DNA of 64,000 nucleotides from Lonicera japonica (taxonomy: Eukaryota; Streptophyta; Magnoliopsida; Dipsacales; Caprifoliaceae): assembly GCA_021464415.1 (NCBI GenBank), contig CM038467.1, positions 53,115,309 through 53,179,308 on the forward strand. Reading direction: 5' to 3'. Under the pieces are notes generated by a model. It saw only the letters and a program-made list of their open reading frames with translations, had not been told where the DNA came from and searched no databases. Positions within the stretch are counted from its first letter, which is position 1. The number at the start of each line of letters is the position of its first letter. The position numbers were made by a program, and so were the translations under genes. This document shows, piece after piece, positions 1 through 12,325 of this stretch.

Positions 1-398
1 ATGCTTCTAGACTTGGTTTGGGTAGTGTCCTAATGCAGGAGGAGCATGTTGTGGCTTATGCTTCTTGACAACTCAAGCAACATGAGAAAAATTATCCCAC
101 TCAGGATTTAGAGTTAGCAGCTGTTGTTTTTGCTCTAAAAATCTGGCGTCATTACTTATATGGCAAAAGATTTAAAGTCTATTCTGATCATAAGAGCCTG
201 AAGTATATTTTTACCCAGAAAGATTTGAACCTTAGGCAACGTCGGTGGGTAGAGTATTTGGAAGATTATGACTTTACTCTTCAATATCATCCAGGTAAGG
301 CTAATGTGGTAGCCGATGCCTTAAGCCGAAAATCTCAAAGGTCGTTAGCCGCATTATGGTGTCGGGAATGGAGGTTGAGAGAGGAGTTACAACGATAT
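1..398 (+). pseudogene. Tekay-type Ty3/gypsy pol fragment: RNase H (part 1)
   Basis: The reading frame starting at base 3 encodes the C-terminal part of a Ty3/gypsy polyprotein. It covers the end of reverse transcriptase and the RNase H domain that degrades the RNA strand during reverse transcription. Recognisable blocks are YSDHKSL, the tryptophan-rich [12 protein letters not shown] segment and the ADALSRK motif that ends RNase H in this group. A TGA at 66-68 interrupts the frame where the family has an arginine before QLK. The 5' part of the element lies before the window. The frame runs to 398, where a solo LTR is inserted, and resumes at 1868. The copy is dead. Confidence 0.9.
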
Positions 399-1867
399 TG
401 TTAGAGTGATATACTAAAAGCCATAATTTCTTGTTGGTTTGGATATGTTATAAACTTGGTTTTGCTATTTTAATGAGAATCTTTATGGGTAATGGTTGCA
501 TTATATTATTTATTGTGCATGTGTGTCTGTTATTCCATATAGTAGATGATTTGGTGTGTAGAGTATAGCTTACACACAGAAGATCATATCATCGGTTCTT
601 ATGGAATAGAAGTTAAATTGTTCACAGTCTTAGATGGAATTGGACACCCATCAGTAGGATTGTAGCATAAGTTTTAGTAGTTTATCTTAACTACAAAAAA
701 CGATATAGTTTTAACTCGTTGTGCTAGTACACTTTGTGTGTATTGAATAGGACCGGTTTGGGTTAATTGTTTTTATACTGACTATATAAAACAATTTAAA
801 ATCCCATGGTTATTATGATTACTTATGCTCTTAATCTTGAAATAATTAATAGACATATATATGTAGTGTTTGTTGTTTTGACTCATTTTGAGTGAGATTC
901 ATTTATGCATCAATAATCTTCGTGAATTGGATGACAACACTATATGTATGATGAATATTAATTATTACCGGAATCCACATCCCTGTATAGGGATTGATGA
1001 TAGCCCATTGAGATGCTTATAAGTTTTGATCATGTCAAACCCTACAGGTGGATTATGTTAATCCGACATGTCAAATAAGTTAAGTGGTAGGCTCAAGGAT
1101 TAAGAAGTCATTTAAATATAATTGTCAGTAATTTAATTTAAATGACGGTTATCTATAATCTTAACGTGGGGAGAATAATAAGTATTTAATAACAAGGAGC
1201 TCGAAATATAATTTTGAGATAAGGACGGGAGTGCAATTATATTTCTTTAGTGGTGTGAATTATAATTTATGGAAGGAACTGATTCATAGTGGAATTAGGA
1301 TTCCAACTTTCCATAGGAAGCCCAAACACTTATTTCTCCTTAAGGTCCCTATCGTAGCCTTATATATATACGCCGGCCTAGTCTTTTCTCATAATAAAAA
1401 TAATTCTCATGAGTTAGGGTTTGTTCTATTAAGAGAGGAGAAAATCTTGGTGATACCGTATCCCACACTCGGTGCAAGATTTGATGGCGGAAGGAATACG
1501 ATAGAAGATCTTTAGGTTTTTCGGCACAGCAGTCGTAAATTAATTGTAACTTTTGATCGCACTGTTGGATCGGGATGATTTTTGGATATGTGGTTTGGAA
1601 CGCAAAGTTATTATTATTGCGCAAAAAATCAGGACGATCAGAAGTCGTTTCGGTGGTGAAAAAAATTAATTTTCGCAACCCAACGAGAATTAAGAAAATC
1701 TGACCAAATCGCAATCTGATACTTTCAAACCCTAGTCTCCTCATATGGATCCTCTACATGATCCACAAAGGTGAAATCCATTTAATCTTATAGGGTTTTA
1801 GCAAAACTTTTTTGTTCAATCTATACGCAATATCAAACGATCCTGTATTTATGTCTCCATCAGATAT
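394..1867. mobile_element. Solo LTR (399-1862) with 5-bp TSD GATAT
   Basis: A 1,464-bp block begins TGTTAGAGTGATAT and ends TCTCCATCA (TG...CA). It is flanked by identical GATAT copies at 394-398 and 1863-1867. It contains a TATATATATA stretch near 1361-1370, as expected for an LTR promoter, and has no internal retroviral genes, so it reads as a solo LTR left by unequal recombination. Removing the block and one TSD copy puts the flanking gypsy pol back in a single frame, which independently fixes both borders. The family was not identified. A Copia element is possible. Confidence 0.85.
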
Positions 1868-3361
1868 AACCTGATGGTGAATCTTGCTGAGAACCGAACT
1901 TACTTGTGTAACATGATTGCCCAACCGGCAATCCAACAACGAGTGATAGATGCTCAATGGGCAGATGAAGCTTTTTAGGTAATACGCAATCATTTGGCTA
2001 AGGAAGCCGAATATGGTGGGTATAAACTTGGGACCGATGGTGGAATTCGAGTCCAGGACAGACTAGTAGTGCCGAACAACCGAGAACTTAGGAATGAAAT
2101 TCTAAGTGAAGCTCACTATTCTAAATTTTCTATTCATCCCGGTGGTACAATGATGTACCGGGACTTATGTCGAAATTTCTGGTGGAGAGGCATGAAGAAA
2201 GACGTCACAAATTTTGTGAATAAGTGTATGACGTGTCAACTGGTGAAAGCCGAGCACCAAAGGCCAGCAGGACAACTCCAGCCATTACCTATTCCCGTGT
2301 GGAAGTGGGAACATGTTACCATGGATTTCGTTTCGGGGTTACCGAAGGCATTAGGGGGTCAAGATGCAATTTGGGTGGTTGTCGATAGATTGACGAAGTC
2401 TGCTCACTTCCTTCCTATCCGAAACAACCAAAATGTGGAGAGTTTGGAAAAACTTTATGTTCGGGAGATAGTTAAACTCCATGGGGTTCCATTGACTATT
2501 GTATCAAATCAAGATCCTCGTTTTACATCTCGGTTTTGGGAAAGTCTCCAAAGGGCTTTGGGAACACAGTTAAAATTTAGTACGGCATTCCACCCGCAGA
2601 CTGATGGCCAATCTGAGCGGGTTATCCAAGTACTTGAAGATATGTTAAGAGTGCATGTCCTTGATTTTCGAGGAAATTAGATAGAGCACCTGCCATTAGT
2701 TGAGTTTGCATATAATAATAGCTTCCAGGCTAGTATATGCATGGCGCCTTACGAAGCCCTTTACGGTCGTCCATGCAGATCCCCAGTTTGCTGGTATGAA
2801 GTCAGGAAAAGAACCTTATTGGGTCCAAAGTTGGTAGAGCAAACTATCGAAAAGATTAAAACCATTCGACAACATCTCCATACCGCTCAGAGTCGGCAGA
2901 AAAGTTATGCCGATAAGCGCCGTCATCCATTGGAGTTCGAAGTTGGCAACCATGTGTTCTTGAAAACCAAACCTCGTTTTGGTATTACGCGGTTTGGTAG
3001 TAAAGGAAAGCTATCTCCTCGATACATTGGGCCTTTCGAGATTCTTGAACGTATTGGGAATGTTTCATACCGTCTAGCCTTGCTGCCGCAATTGTCTAAT
3101 GTACACAATGTTTTCCATGTGTCAATGCTACGCCGATACGTACATGATCATTCCCACATAGTTCAATGGGAAAATCTCGAAGTCGTAGATGACGGAACAT
3201 ACGAGACCCGCCCGATACAAATTTTAGACCGCCGAGATCAGGTGCTACGTAATAAAATTATTCCGTTAGTGAAGGTCCTGTGGTTGCATCACGGAGCCGA
3301 GGAGGCGACGTGGGAGTTAGAAATGAAAATACGCGAAAAATATCCAGAGTTGTTTAATTAA
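1868..3361 (+). pseudogene. Tekay-type Ty3/gypsy pol: integrase with C-terminal chromodomain (part 2)
   Basis: One frame with two internal stops (1976-1978 and 2678-2680) encodes the integrase half of the polyprotein. The H-H-C-C zinc-binding region is visible (HYSKFSIHPGG, then KCMTCQLVK). The core has MDFVSGLP (first Asp at 2324-2326) and DGQSERVIQ (Glu at 2615-2617). The middle catalytic position, 2507-2509, is AAT (Asn) where the family has Asp. The spacing to Glu is exactly 35 residues, so the D,D-35-E triad is broken. The C terminus has the GAEEATWELE...YPELF pattern of the chromodomain of Tekay-type chromoviruses, which in the family directs insertion through histone-tail binding. Confidence 0.92.
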
Positions 3362-3410
3362 TATGTAATCTCTAAATTTCGAGGACAAAATTTTATTTAG
3401 TGGGAGAGAT

Positions 3411-4000
3411 TGTAGCATCCTGTATTTAAATTAATGTTAATTATGTTATATTAACTCTTTTATATATATGAGAATGATCGTTTTATGATTCCGGTGGTCC
3501 GAATGAATTTCGGTTGGTAAATAGGAAGTTTTGGGTTCTTTGTGATTCGTTAATTTGAGCTAACTTTGGGCTATTGTAATTCCTCCGTTACTTATCCGAT
3601 TGAAGTTTCGCTTGAGTATGTCTCTATTATTTACATCATTCTACAACTTTCATGTTTTGGCCGAAAGCTAATTCGCACTCCTCGTGGATCAAAACAGGGT
3701 GCAAAGTAGACCCATCGCTAAATTCTGGTTGTTTAATAGTGTTCGGCAGAGCACTGTCTTCGGTGGATCTGCTGCACGAGTGGCTTCATCATGGTTACCC
3801 TCAATATTATTGACCCCGGTTTGATAGATCGGTAGCTCGGTGTTGCGACGAAGAGGCATGATCGGTGGTGAGTCTGATCTCGTGAATCGTTTGGTTTGAT
3901 CTCTACCAACCCAGTCGACTGGTGTTTGCAGTAAATAATCTTAGTGTGGTGAAGAATGGGGAGAAAGAAATCGGAAATATACTGAAAAATCAATATTTTG
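3411..4000 (+). mobile_element. Start of 3' LTR of the Tekay-type element
   Basis: After pol there is a short leader, then the purine-rich AGTGGGAGAGAT (polypurine tract). TGTAGCATCCTG at 3411 follows, a typical TG start. The sequence to about 4000 is non-coding and fits an LTR. The right border is a guess. From about 4250 onward the sequence belongs to the inverted Tat-like element. Confidence 0.6.
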
Positions 4001-5011
4001 TCACGGGTTGCATAATTCTCGAAAAACTATGACTTGATAGGAAAATAAAATCAAAAACCACTTTTTGGTGTTTAGGCAAAAACAAACTGACAGCAACAGC
4101 TTCAGAGCCATGTGGATAAGTTTAGGGTAGGAATATGCATTCTTGGGGTGCCCTTTTAACCTTCCGATTTTGAAAATTATTTTTGGAAAAGTTGTTTTGG
4201 AAAATGACTTATTTTTGGAAAACCTTTTGGAAAACATTTTAAAAATCGGGAAATTCTTTTCTCTTAGAATTGTTTTTCATGAAAATAGTGACAGGAAAAT
4301 TCTCACTAATGGTTGTTAGTGAGGAATTTCTACGGGCAGGGGTTGAACAGCCTCCGGCCATACTTGCCAAGCCAAGAGTTAGTGTGTATGACAAGGTCTT
4401 TTGTTCACTAATATCACGATTGACGATTTGGAAAACATGCAAAAATTCGTGTACTAAGCTGACGCATCCTATATGCAAACATGGCTTGATGGGTAAGGTT
4501 TAGGCTGCCACCTATTTGGCTAGGTCTTGCTATATACCACAAGTGCGAGTACGTGCAAGGACCTTTTGATATACGTCCCGGGTACGTGAGTGTTCTCGTC
4601 ACTCGACATACTTTGGTTGGTACTTGACCATGGAGAATGAAAATAAGAGCTTTCGGTTTATGTTGACCCAAACGAGCCAACTCCCTACTCACTGAGCAGT
4701 ATTTCAAGGTTAAATAGGGTAATTTCACACTCGCGATAATGCATGATGATAGTACATGCGTGCAAAATAACAATGATGGAGGTACGTTATGAAGAGCATT
4801 TTAGGGTTTGTTTGAGTACATTCAAATTTTATTTATAAAAAGATTTTCCTCAAACAAAAAGGGAATCATGGTATCCACCTAAATCGCATATATGTTATTT
4901 TAAAACTAAGACTAAAAAGAAAAACACGCAAACATAAACAATTATCCACATATATTCTACTCTTGTTTATAGTCTAATCCTCTTAAAATTTATCCCCAGT
5001 AGAGTCGCCAC
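4000..5011 (-). mobile_element. Tat-like retrotransposon leader, minus strand, with primer binding site at 4993-5011
   Basis: Read on the minus strand, GTGGCGACTCTACTGGGGA follows the LTR directly and has the form of the CCA-tRNA primer binding site of Tat/Ogre elements. The next ~600 bases match the leader of the plus-strand Tat element at 12326-12560, including GAGTGACGAGAACACTCACG and the AAGTATATCAAAAGG block. The two are inverted relative to each other. No gag or pol of this copy remains before the Tekay LTR, so it is truncated. The left border is uncertain. Confidence 0.7.
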
Positions 5012-7320
5012 TGTAAGAAGCCGCGTTTTCGATGCCGGCCCCCTTGGCGGCGATTCCTCCAGTTTTTGGTTTCATTTAGGAAACGGTTAATTTTATTATG
5101 AAGAAAAGGTGATGGTTTGTAAAGGAAATCAGAGTCACCAGTTTGTTTTACTAAACAAACAAAAGTCTGTGTAAAAGAGAAACATTTATGAATTAAGCGA
5201 TATCTTAAACACAATTATTGCGAAACCAGTTGATTCAAAGGTTTGGGGATTAATTAAGTTACGAATCAAGAAGGTGTTAGGCACCCAATTTGCCCTTTCG
5301 ATCTCTAAGTAAAATATGCGTGGAATTATAATCAAACATTTGTATCCTTATTGATATTATAGGGTATCGATCCCTAATTTTAGGAAAAATGGGATTTTGG
5401 GGTGGGGATAGAAACCAAGTGCTTCGTATTTCGACCTTTGATTATAGAAAACAGTGTGTGTGTGTGTGTGTGATTTGGAAGATGATTTTGATAATAATAA
5501 ATAGCAAAACAGGTGCTTTTGGAAAGATTTAATGCTTTTCAAAAGCTAATTCAATTTGAAATCGAATATCCGGCAATCCTCGAGATTCGTTCGTTAATAG
5601 TGTACCACAGTTTAATAATTTAAATTTGCATTGACAATGATGATAAGGGACGTGTCCTTTGGGCTCAAGCTGATGGTTATGGCATTTCTACCAATATGTA
5701 TGCGGAAGTTAAAGCCTTGCTTCAGGGGGCTGTCTTTATGTGTGAGCAAGAGAATGATTGATATTGAAGTTGATTCTATGGTGTTGGTGCAGATTTTACA
5801 AACACAAAGCTCATGTTCCGTGGTCTATATCTTACGAGATCCGAGCTATTCAGCAGATCCTACAACAAATGAGATTTTCTTTAAGTCATATATTTAAAGA
5901 AAGCAATAAAGCAGCTGATTTTTTTGGCCAATTTAGATTATAAAATGGGTAAGCATATCATTGTTGAGAGTGAAAATATGCCAAAAAAACATAGAGGCGT
6001 CATTAGACTAGATCAATGTGGTTTACCAAGTGTTAGGTGGGTCAACATGTAATTAGTTATCTGTTTGTAGCAATAATATTCTAGGGGCTCTGCCTTTTCT
6101 TTGTTAAAAAAAATAAAAAAATTAAGTATTGTCATATTGAATATTTCGGTAAGCAACGCGATTTATAGATTAAACAGGGTACAAACGCTTGTTGATTCCT
6201 TCGTGGACCGAGACTGATAAAACTGAGATTTTATAAAATTGACTGATAAAATAAATTGAAAAAAAAAGGTTTCAGCTCATTCTACGCCTTTGGTTTTGAA
6301 AACAAGGTTTAAATATAAAATCTTGACTGATTTTGAGATAAACAACAATTTCTACATGCGATTAATCAATTATAACTGATAAAATAAATATAGATAAAAA
6401 AATTAATGCCAGAAAATGATAAAAAAAAAAAATACTTGAGAGCCTTGAAAATAGTACAATATTATTTTAGAGCAATGTTCCCAAAATCTCAGAGTTGACT
6501 GATGCCTCAAATGGGGTCTGTGCAGGTGAATTTATATCTGTATAGAATTAAATGGGTTGGGCCAGAAAATGTTTGTCTGCAGACAAATATTTTAGTGCTT
6601 GTCTACATAACACACACTGTGTCGTGTGGACAAACACAATAAGTTGTTTGTCTCGTAGACAAACTATTGATGTTTTTCTACGGATAAACTTTATCTTTCC
6701 CGCGATGGTTTTTTCAATTCCAACCAAACGATACATCGGATTGATCTAACTCTTACTATGTTGTTACCCATGATAAAACCTACCTCCTAACCAAATTTCA
6801 GATTTTTTGGACATCGGAAAGGCCTACGTTTGATTTCCTGAGATGAACTCCCCGTTTTTTGAATTCCTGGGAATCTAGCCGTCGGATTAAGCTACTTTTT
6901 TAATATGTTACTCCCTGTGGTATTATTTACTAACTCACAAAATTTTAGGATGATTAGAAGTTGAAAAGTATCGATACACAAAAATCGGCGAAATTTGATT
7001 TTGGAAATGTTTGTTTGTGGATTGAGCTGATTTTTGAGTATATTGCTCCTTATGGAAATGTCTAATAACCCCCAAAGTTTGAGGATGATTAAAATTTGGG
7101 AACTTTCTTTACACAAGTTTCCAGAGGATTTGACAGTTTTCGGTTTCGGCAGTTTCTGGTAATTCTCGTAACTTCTCGTCCGGGTGTCCTTTCGGCTTCC
7201 TTTTTTGACCTGTATCACATGTACATGTATGTATGCATCTAGGAATACTCTTGCTTGCATGCGTGTTTATTTCCTTAGAGATCGAGATTCTTGCAAGTGT
7301 CGTAAAATGAGGTGTTTACA
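5012..7320 (-). mobile_element. LTR of the minus-strand Tat-like element
   Basis: On the minus strand the block starts TGTAAACACCTC (7320) and ends CTTCTTACA (5012), immediately before the primer binding site. It contains the GGTGTTAGGCACCC landmark (plus strand, ~5274) common in Tat LTRs. A group of near-palindromes at 6571-6664 (for example GTTTGTCTGCAGACAAAT and GTTTGTCTCGTAGACAAAC) lies just upstream of a minus-strand TATAAATT near 6529-6536. A LINE fragment is inserted at ~5625-6122, so the original LTR was about 1.8 kb. A (GT)n tract lies at 5455-5471. Confidence 0.72.
5625..6122 (+). mobile_element. 5'-truncated LINE (L1-type) 3' end with RNase H and poly(A)
   Basis: Shifting between frames, the plus strand encodes the RNase H-like domain at the C terminus of plant L1 elements. 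There is an acidic start (RVLWAQADG), a helix rich in Ala/Leu (AEVKALLQGA), IEVDSM, and the closing FSHIFKESNKAADF block. A frameshift lies near 5800. The reading ends around 6050, followed by a short 3' UTR and the A-rich tail at 6103-6121. Flanking duplications were not found, so the left border is approximate. The insertion lies in the LTR of the minus-strand Tat-like element. Confidence 0.75.
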
Positions 7321-8949
7321 ACTACATTAACCCCATGTATGCTTTTAATGCATGGACTGCATTAACTTCATGTATGTTTTAATGCATGCAAACTTTATTT
7401 AAAAAAAAAAAGGTACAGGAAAAATTTAGGCGGGAATTTTGGTTAACTTTTTTGGTCAGACAAGCCCACTTTTATATAAATGTAGATTAAAACATTGGGC
7501 AGCTACATTTTTTTTTCTTTCCCATGGACTTGAAATGATGTAATTCAAACAATCAAAGGTGGTTCTATCATAAGGTAAGTTAGGCAATCGTTTAAAGTCC
7601 TGAAATAGAAAGTGCCCTAATTTTAAATAATATAAAAGCCATTTTTATAGTAATTCAAGTTTTAAAAAATAAAGTTTTAATGTTATTTTTATATATGCAA
7701 ATTTTAGTTTGTTCCAACCTAATTTTTCTTCGTATTCATATAGTGCATATGTGCAAAACTAAAATTTGATAAATACTTTGAGGGACCATTAATATATTAA
7801 TGGCTCTTAAGTAGGATTATACAAAAAAACTTTTTTTCAGTTCAATTTTAATATATTCTGGTCGCAAATTTTTCTTTAAATTTTTTGATTGCGTGCGTTG
7901 ATGGAGATTCCAATTAAAATAAATGTATTGCATGCCACTTAAGTTTTACATTGTGTACTTGTGACGCGCTTAAATGAAGTAATATGCCTTGCGCATGGTT
8001 TAATTTCGTTCAATTTAACAGTCAAATTAAAAAGAATGAACAAAGTGGTACCGACTCCGAAGGTAGATTGCCAAAGGCGTTCGTTTTAAAATTTGATAGC
8101 CAAATGGTACTGGATTTAATGTTTAATGATCATTAGAGCTGTTTACTCTCTCTGTTTTCTTTTTTAATTTTCTACAATCAATGTCAAGTAACAAAATACA
8201 ATCATTAAGTAAGGGCCAGGACTAACATATTCATGATAAAACTTTCAAAAATAATTGCTTTTGTGCCACAATACTAATTTTTTGAAATATTACAGTGTAT
8301 GCATCGGCGTGTACCACTTCTATATAAGTTTTACTTTGAGTATTGGTCATATAATAATTGATAATTATGGGTAAAATGTAAATAGTAAGAAAAGACTATT
8401 TAATATCCATTTTTCAATTTTTTTTAAAAAAACAGTACTATAATTTATATTAAAATAACACTTTTTCGACGCTAGCTTTTCCTTTTGTCTCAAATCAAAA
8501 TATCTTCAATTATGGCTTCAAATAATGGTTACGGTAAAAGTGGAAACAAACTAAAATTGGAGATAATAAACAAGTTTTGATTTTACAAATTTAAATATGA
8601 AAACAACGAGCATCGATTTCTTTTGGGTTAGTTTTGGTTTTAACGTTTTAAAAACCGAAATACCGACAAAAAATATTCCCAAATTAGAATACCGAAAATA
8701 GGGCACATATATATATATATATATTTCTGAAACTAGTGTAAATCATAACTATATTAAACCAACTCTATTTTACTAAGACAATGTAAGTCATAGCTGCGAT
8801 TCACATGGACATTGTAGTATCACCCCATTTGTTGTATACCCCGTAGTGTTGGTTGTTTTGTGTCCACACGTTCTTGTGGTGAGTGTAGACTTGCAACTTG
8901 TATACAAATAAAGTTGCATAATAAAATCACTGCCTGTATCAATAAAAAA
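7321..8949. other. Intergenic, no gene seen
   Basis: AT-rich sequence with short homopolymers and an (AT)n tract at about 8707-8724. No coding region, transposon protein or convincing terminal repeat was recognised. Confidence 0.5.
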
Positions 8950-11900
8950 TATGAATACATTCACTATACAGTATTGACAAATTTTGAGTTTGCAACCCAA
9001 GTTTACATGTGATATTTGAGGTAGCACCCTCAGTTATTTTTTCTTTGGGTTTGCACCCTGCTGTTAGTTTACAATGTTAGCCTCAGTTAAGAGTTAACAC
9101 AAAAAGACCATATTGCCCCTTGTTGTACATGTTAGTAGCACATGTGGGTTATATACATAGTTATTCACTACAACTCGATCATATCTTGTTGCTATGCGAA
9201 GAAAAAGTGCGAAAGGGAGAAAAGGGTTAGCAATCTAGGGTTTTTATTGGAAGGAGAAACAATTTTCACTTTAGTAGCAATGAGCACATATAAGTTTCTC
9301 AATCTTCAATCTTCAGTTGATCATTTATGGTATTTTTTCTAGGTTTTTGGTTGGTTTGATGAAAACACGAAGTTACCTAAAATTTCAAAAAAAAAAATAA
9401 AAAATCTTATGAGAATACCATGAATATCATCCCTTTTATTAGTTAAATGCTAGTAAATAACTTGTTCTAAGTTTGATTAATTAATTGTACCATTAATCTA
9501 TGCATAAATGTATTAAACTTTAGGGTTTTTTTTATCTACTTTCTTTTTTCTTGAAATTTTTGCTATAAATTAGAGAATGTTAATATTTGACAAAATAAGC
9601 ATGAAAGTTAAAATAATACGTGTATTTATGCATTTAGGATTACCATTAACCCTAACAGATTTACACTGAACATATGTAACTTAATGTTTTAATGAAATGT
9701 TTGCTGAATATTTTGTGCTCTGTTGAAATTGTAGTGTGGAAAAAATAGGTCACTGGATATCTTTGTTTACACTATGGTGGCAGTTAGCGAGAGGAAATTA
9801 CTGATATTGGTAAAGGTTATAGATATAGTGGTGGTACAATTAGATATGTAGTGGGTGTGCATGGTGAATCTATTTCTTATCAAACTCTAATAGACGTAGC
9901 TCACATTAGTTTCCCAGAAACCCAAAGGAAGATGCTAAATGTTTATTACTTGGCTGACAATGTGAGGTTGGGGATTGATTGTGATGATGACTTAAAATTT
10001 CAGTGGAAAAACATAGCACCTAATGTTGGTGGTGTCACACATTATTACTTTGATGTATCATCACAATCATCTCAACCCTCTTATACTCATTTTAAGCTAG
10101 ATTTGGGGACCCAAAAACCATGTATTGATAACTTAGATAGTCCGTCAAAGAAAATTAGGAACTTAGACCCATCTAAGAAAACAAAAGAAACTTTAGGAAC
10201 ACAAAGCTCATGCATTGTTAGCTTAGATAGTCCCCCAAGAAATACAAGAAATGCAACTAGGATTATATTGGAAAGTCCAAGGAATGCATCAAAGCTTACA
10301 CTATCAAAAAGTGGCAATCATCAGAGCCCTTCCAAGACTAAGCAAAGGGTGGGCAATAAGCTTCCCATCAAGAGAAAACATGATTTCATTTCCTCATCAT
10401 GTTAGTAGTTTGTTTACATAAATATTATATGTATGTTTAAACTTTAGTTTCTTACACTAATTTTATGTGTATGAATTCAATGTTGTTTCAGTTCATGAAG
10501 TTTATGTTAAAAATGAGGACAACATGGAACTAGTGCTTGATTTATCATATTTTTCCAATTTGTTTAAAGATACCAACACTAATGATGTTGTTCTAGAGAG
10601 TATTGAAATAGAACATGATATTGGCCAAGAAAGTGATGGAACAGAGCATGATGCTAATTTTTTATTTTAATATTTCATAGTGATGTTGTATTAAGATATT
10701 AACTTAAGCTAAATGCATATTCTTTTTCTAATTATTATTGTTGTAATAAAATAGAATCTAAAACTGAAAAAGAGCATGCAACAGCTGAAACAGAGCATGC
10801 AGGACCTAAAAGACCTTTAGTTGACTTTAGGGAAATAGCATCTGAAGTTCAATACTACAGTGAACACAGTTCTAAAAGATGATTTAGATTTTGATCATGC
10901 ACATATTGAAAATGAAGATGAGGGTAAAACTAAGGACGAAGTTGAAGTTGGAGAAGCTAGAGAAGCAGAGGGTGAGACAGAGCATGCAATAGATGAAAGT
11001 GAGTTCCTGCCTCAATTTAGTAAGTATCCTGATAACTCCTTTGACTGTACTGAAGAACCACCAGAAGCTATAAAGGATCTCCATTAGGGCAATAACCTTG
11101 GCTTAGCTGTGGGACAAAAGTGGGCCACAGTTTATGAGCTAGTTTAGAAGCTGGTTGAGAATGTATGGTATTAAAAATAAGTTTGAAATTTGGTTTAAGA
11201 AGAATTGTATTGATATGATCATAGCTAAATGCGAGGATAGGAATTGCCCATGGAGATGCTATGTTACAAGGTTAAATGATGATCATACAATGGTGTGTAG
11301 GGGTTTAAATCCAAGACATACTTGTGTGAATGATCGCCAAAAATAGAAATTGCTTAGCTAATGCTAGGTGGATTGCTGAATTAATTGAAGGGGAAATAAG
11401 GAAACATCATGAGAGTTATACAGCTGGGGATATTTTTACAATGGTGTGGCATAAGTACACTGTGAGTATTAAGTATTGGAAGGGATGGCATGCAAGAGGT
11501 ATAGCTTTGGAGAAAGTCCATGGCAACTATGAACATAATTATATTCAGGTTCCAGAACTATGTAGGCAAATACAGAACACTAATCGGGTAGTTTAGTGGC
11601 TTAGGATGCTTCCCTTTTATGTTATAAGTTAAAGTACTGTTGTGTCTCTTTTAAGGTAGGCTTGCAGGGATGGCTTAAGGGGTATAGGCCAGTTATAGGA
11701 CTAGATGGCTGTTTTTTAAAAGGAAAATATTCAGGTGTACGCTTGTTAGCTATTAGAATGGATGCTAGCAATGGGATGTTCCCTTTAGGTAATTTTATAT
11801 GTAGGAAAGAAGATAGGGAAAATTTGAACAAGTTTATTGAAATATTAGCACCAGAGTTGAAAAAACATCATCTTCCTCTCACCATTATGTCTGATTAAGA

Positions 11901-12225
11901 AAATATCTTAAAAGGGCTAAACAGCACACTTCCGTAAGTGTAACCAAAATGTATGTTTTAGACACGTGTTCAAAAACTTGAATAGGTATTGGAAAGGTGA
12001 ACATAAATTGTATTAGGTTGCTAGTTCTGCATACAAGGTTCCAGAGTTTAACAGGGCTATGGAGACAAAATAGTGTGCTCATTGGTAATCGGGGTCTCTT
12101 TTTTACTAATGAAAATAACGTATGATAGAAAGTTGTAAGCGTCAAAGTCGGATGAGGATGGCTTAGTACCAAGAGTGGAGAAAATCATAAAAGCTTATAA
12201 GGAGAAAGTTAATGACTACTTGACT
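8950..12225 (+). mobile_element. Mutator-like element (MULE), decayed, right end lost in the gap
   Basis: A transposase locus is recognised from its protein (separate entry). The block around 8980-9125, with alternating phrases such as GAGGTAGCACCCTCAG and GGGTTTGCACCCTG, looks like a terminal-inverted-repeat region. Its partner would lie beyond the N gap and is not visible, so the left border is a judgement. Confidence 0.55.
9851..12225 (+). pseudogene. MULE transposase, multi-frame remnant
   Basis: The pieces in order are as follows. An N-terminal region (9851-10405) resembles the leader domain of plant MULE transposases. Acidic linkers follow (10467-11087). A MuDR-type DNA-binding domain lies at 11155-11346 with NKFEIWFKKN, CEDRNCPWRCYV and the NPRHTC end. 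A linker (11330-11596) follows. The DDE core starts at 11650 with VIGLDGCFLKGKYSG (first catalytic Asp) and LPLTIMSD (second Asp near 11893). Decayed sequence then matches the Cys/His-containing RHVFKN segment and the VPEFNRAM helix to about 12060. Frameshifts and stops are frequent from 11090 onward. Some breaks may be introns rather than lesions. The C terminus runs into the N gap. Confidence 0.85.
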
Positions 12226-12325
12226 NNNNNNNNNNNNNNNNNNNNNNNNNNNNNNNNNNNNNNNNNNNNNNNNNNNNNNNNNNNNNNNNNNNNNNNNNNN
12301 NNNNNNNNNNNNNNNNNNNNNNNNN
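12226..12325. other. Assembly gap, exactly 100 N
   Basis: The run counts to exactly 100, the conventional placeholder for a gap of unknown size. MULE sequence ends against it on the left. On the right, Tat leader sequence begins inside the element, so the 5' LTR of the Tat element and the MULE right end are missing here. Confidence 0.97.
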
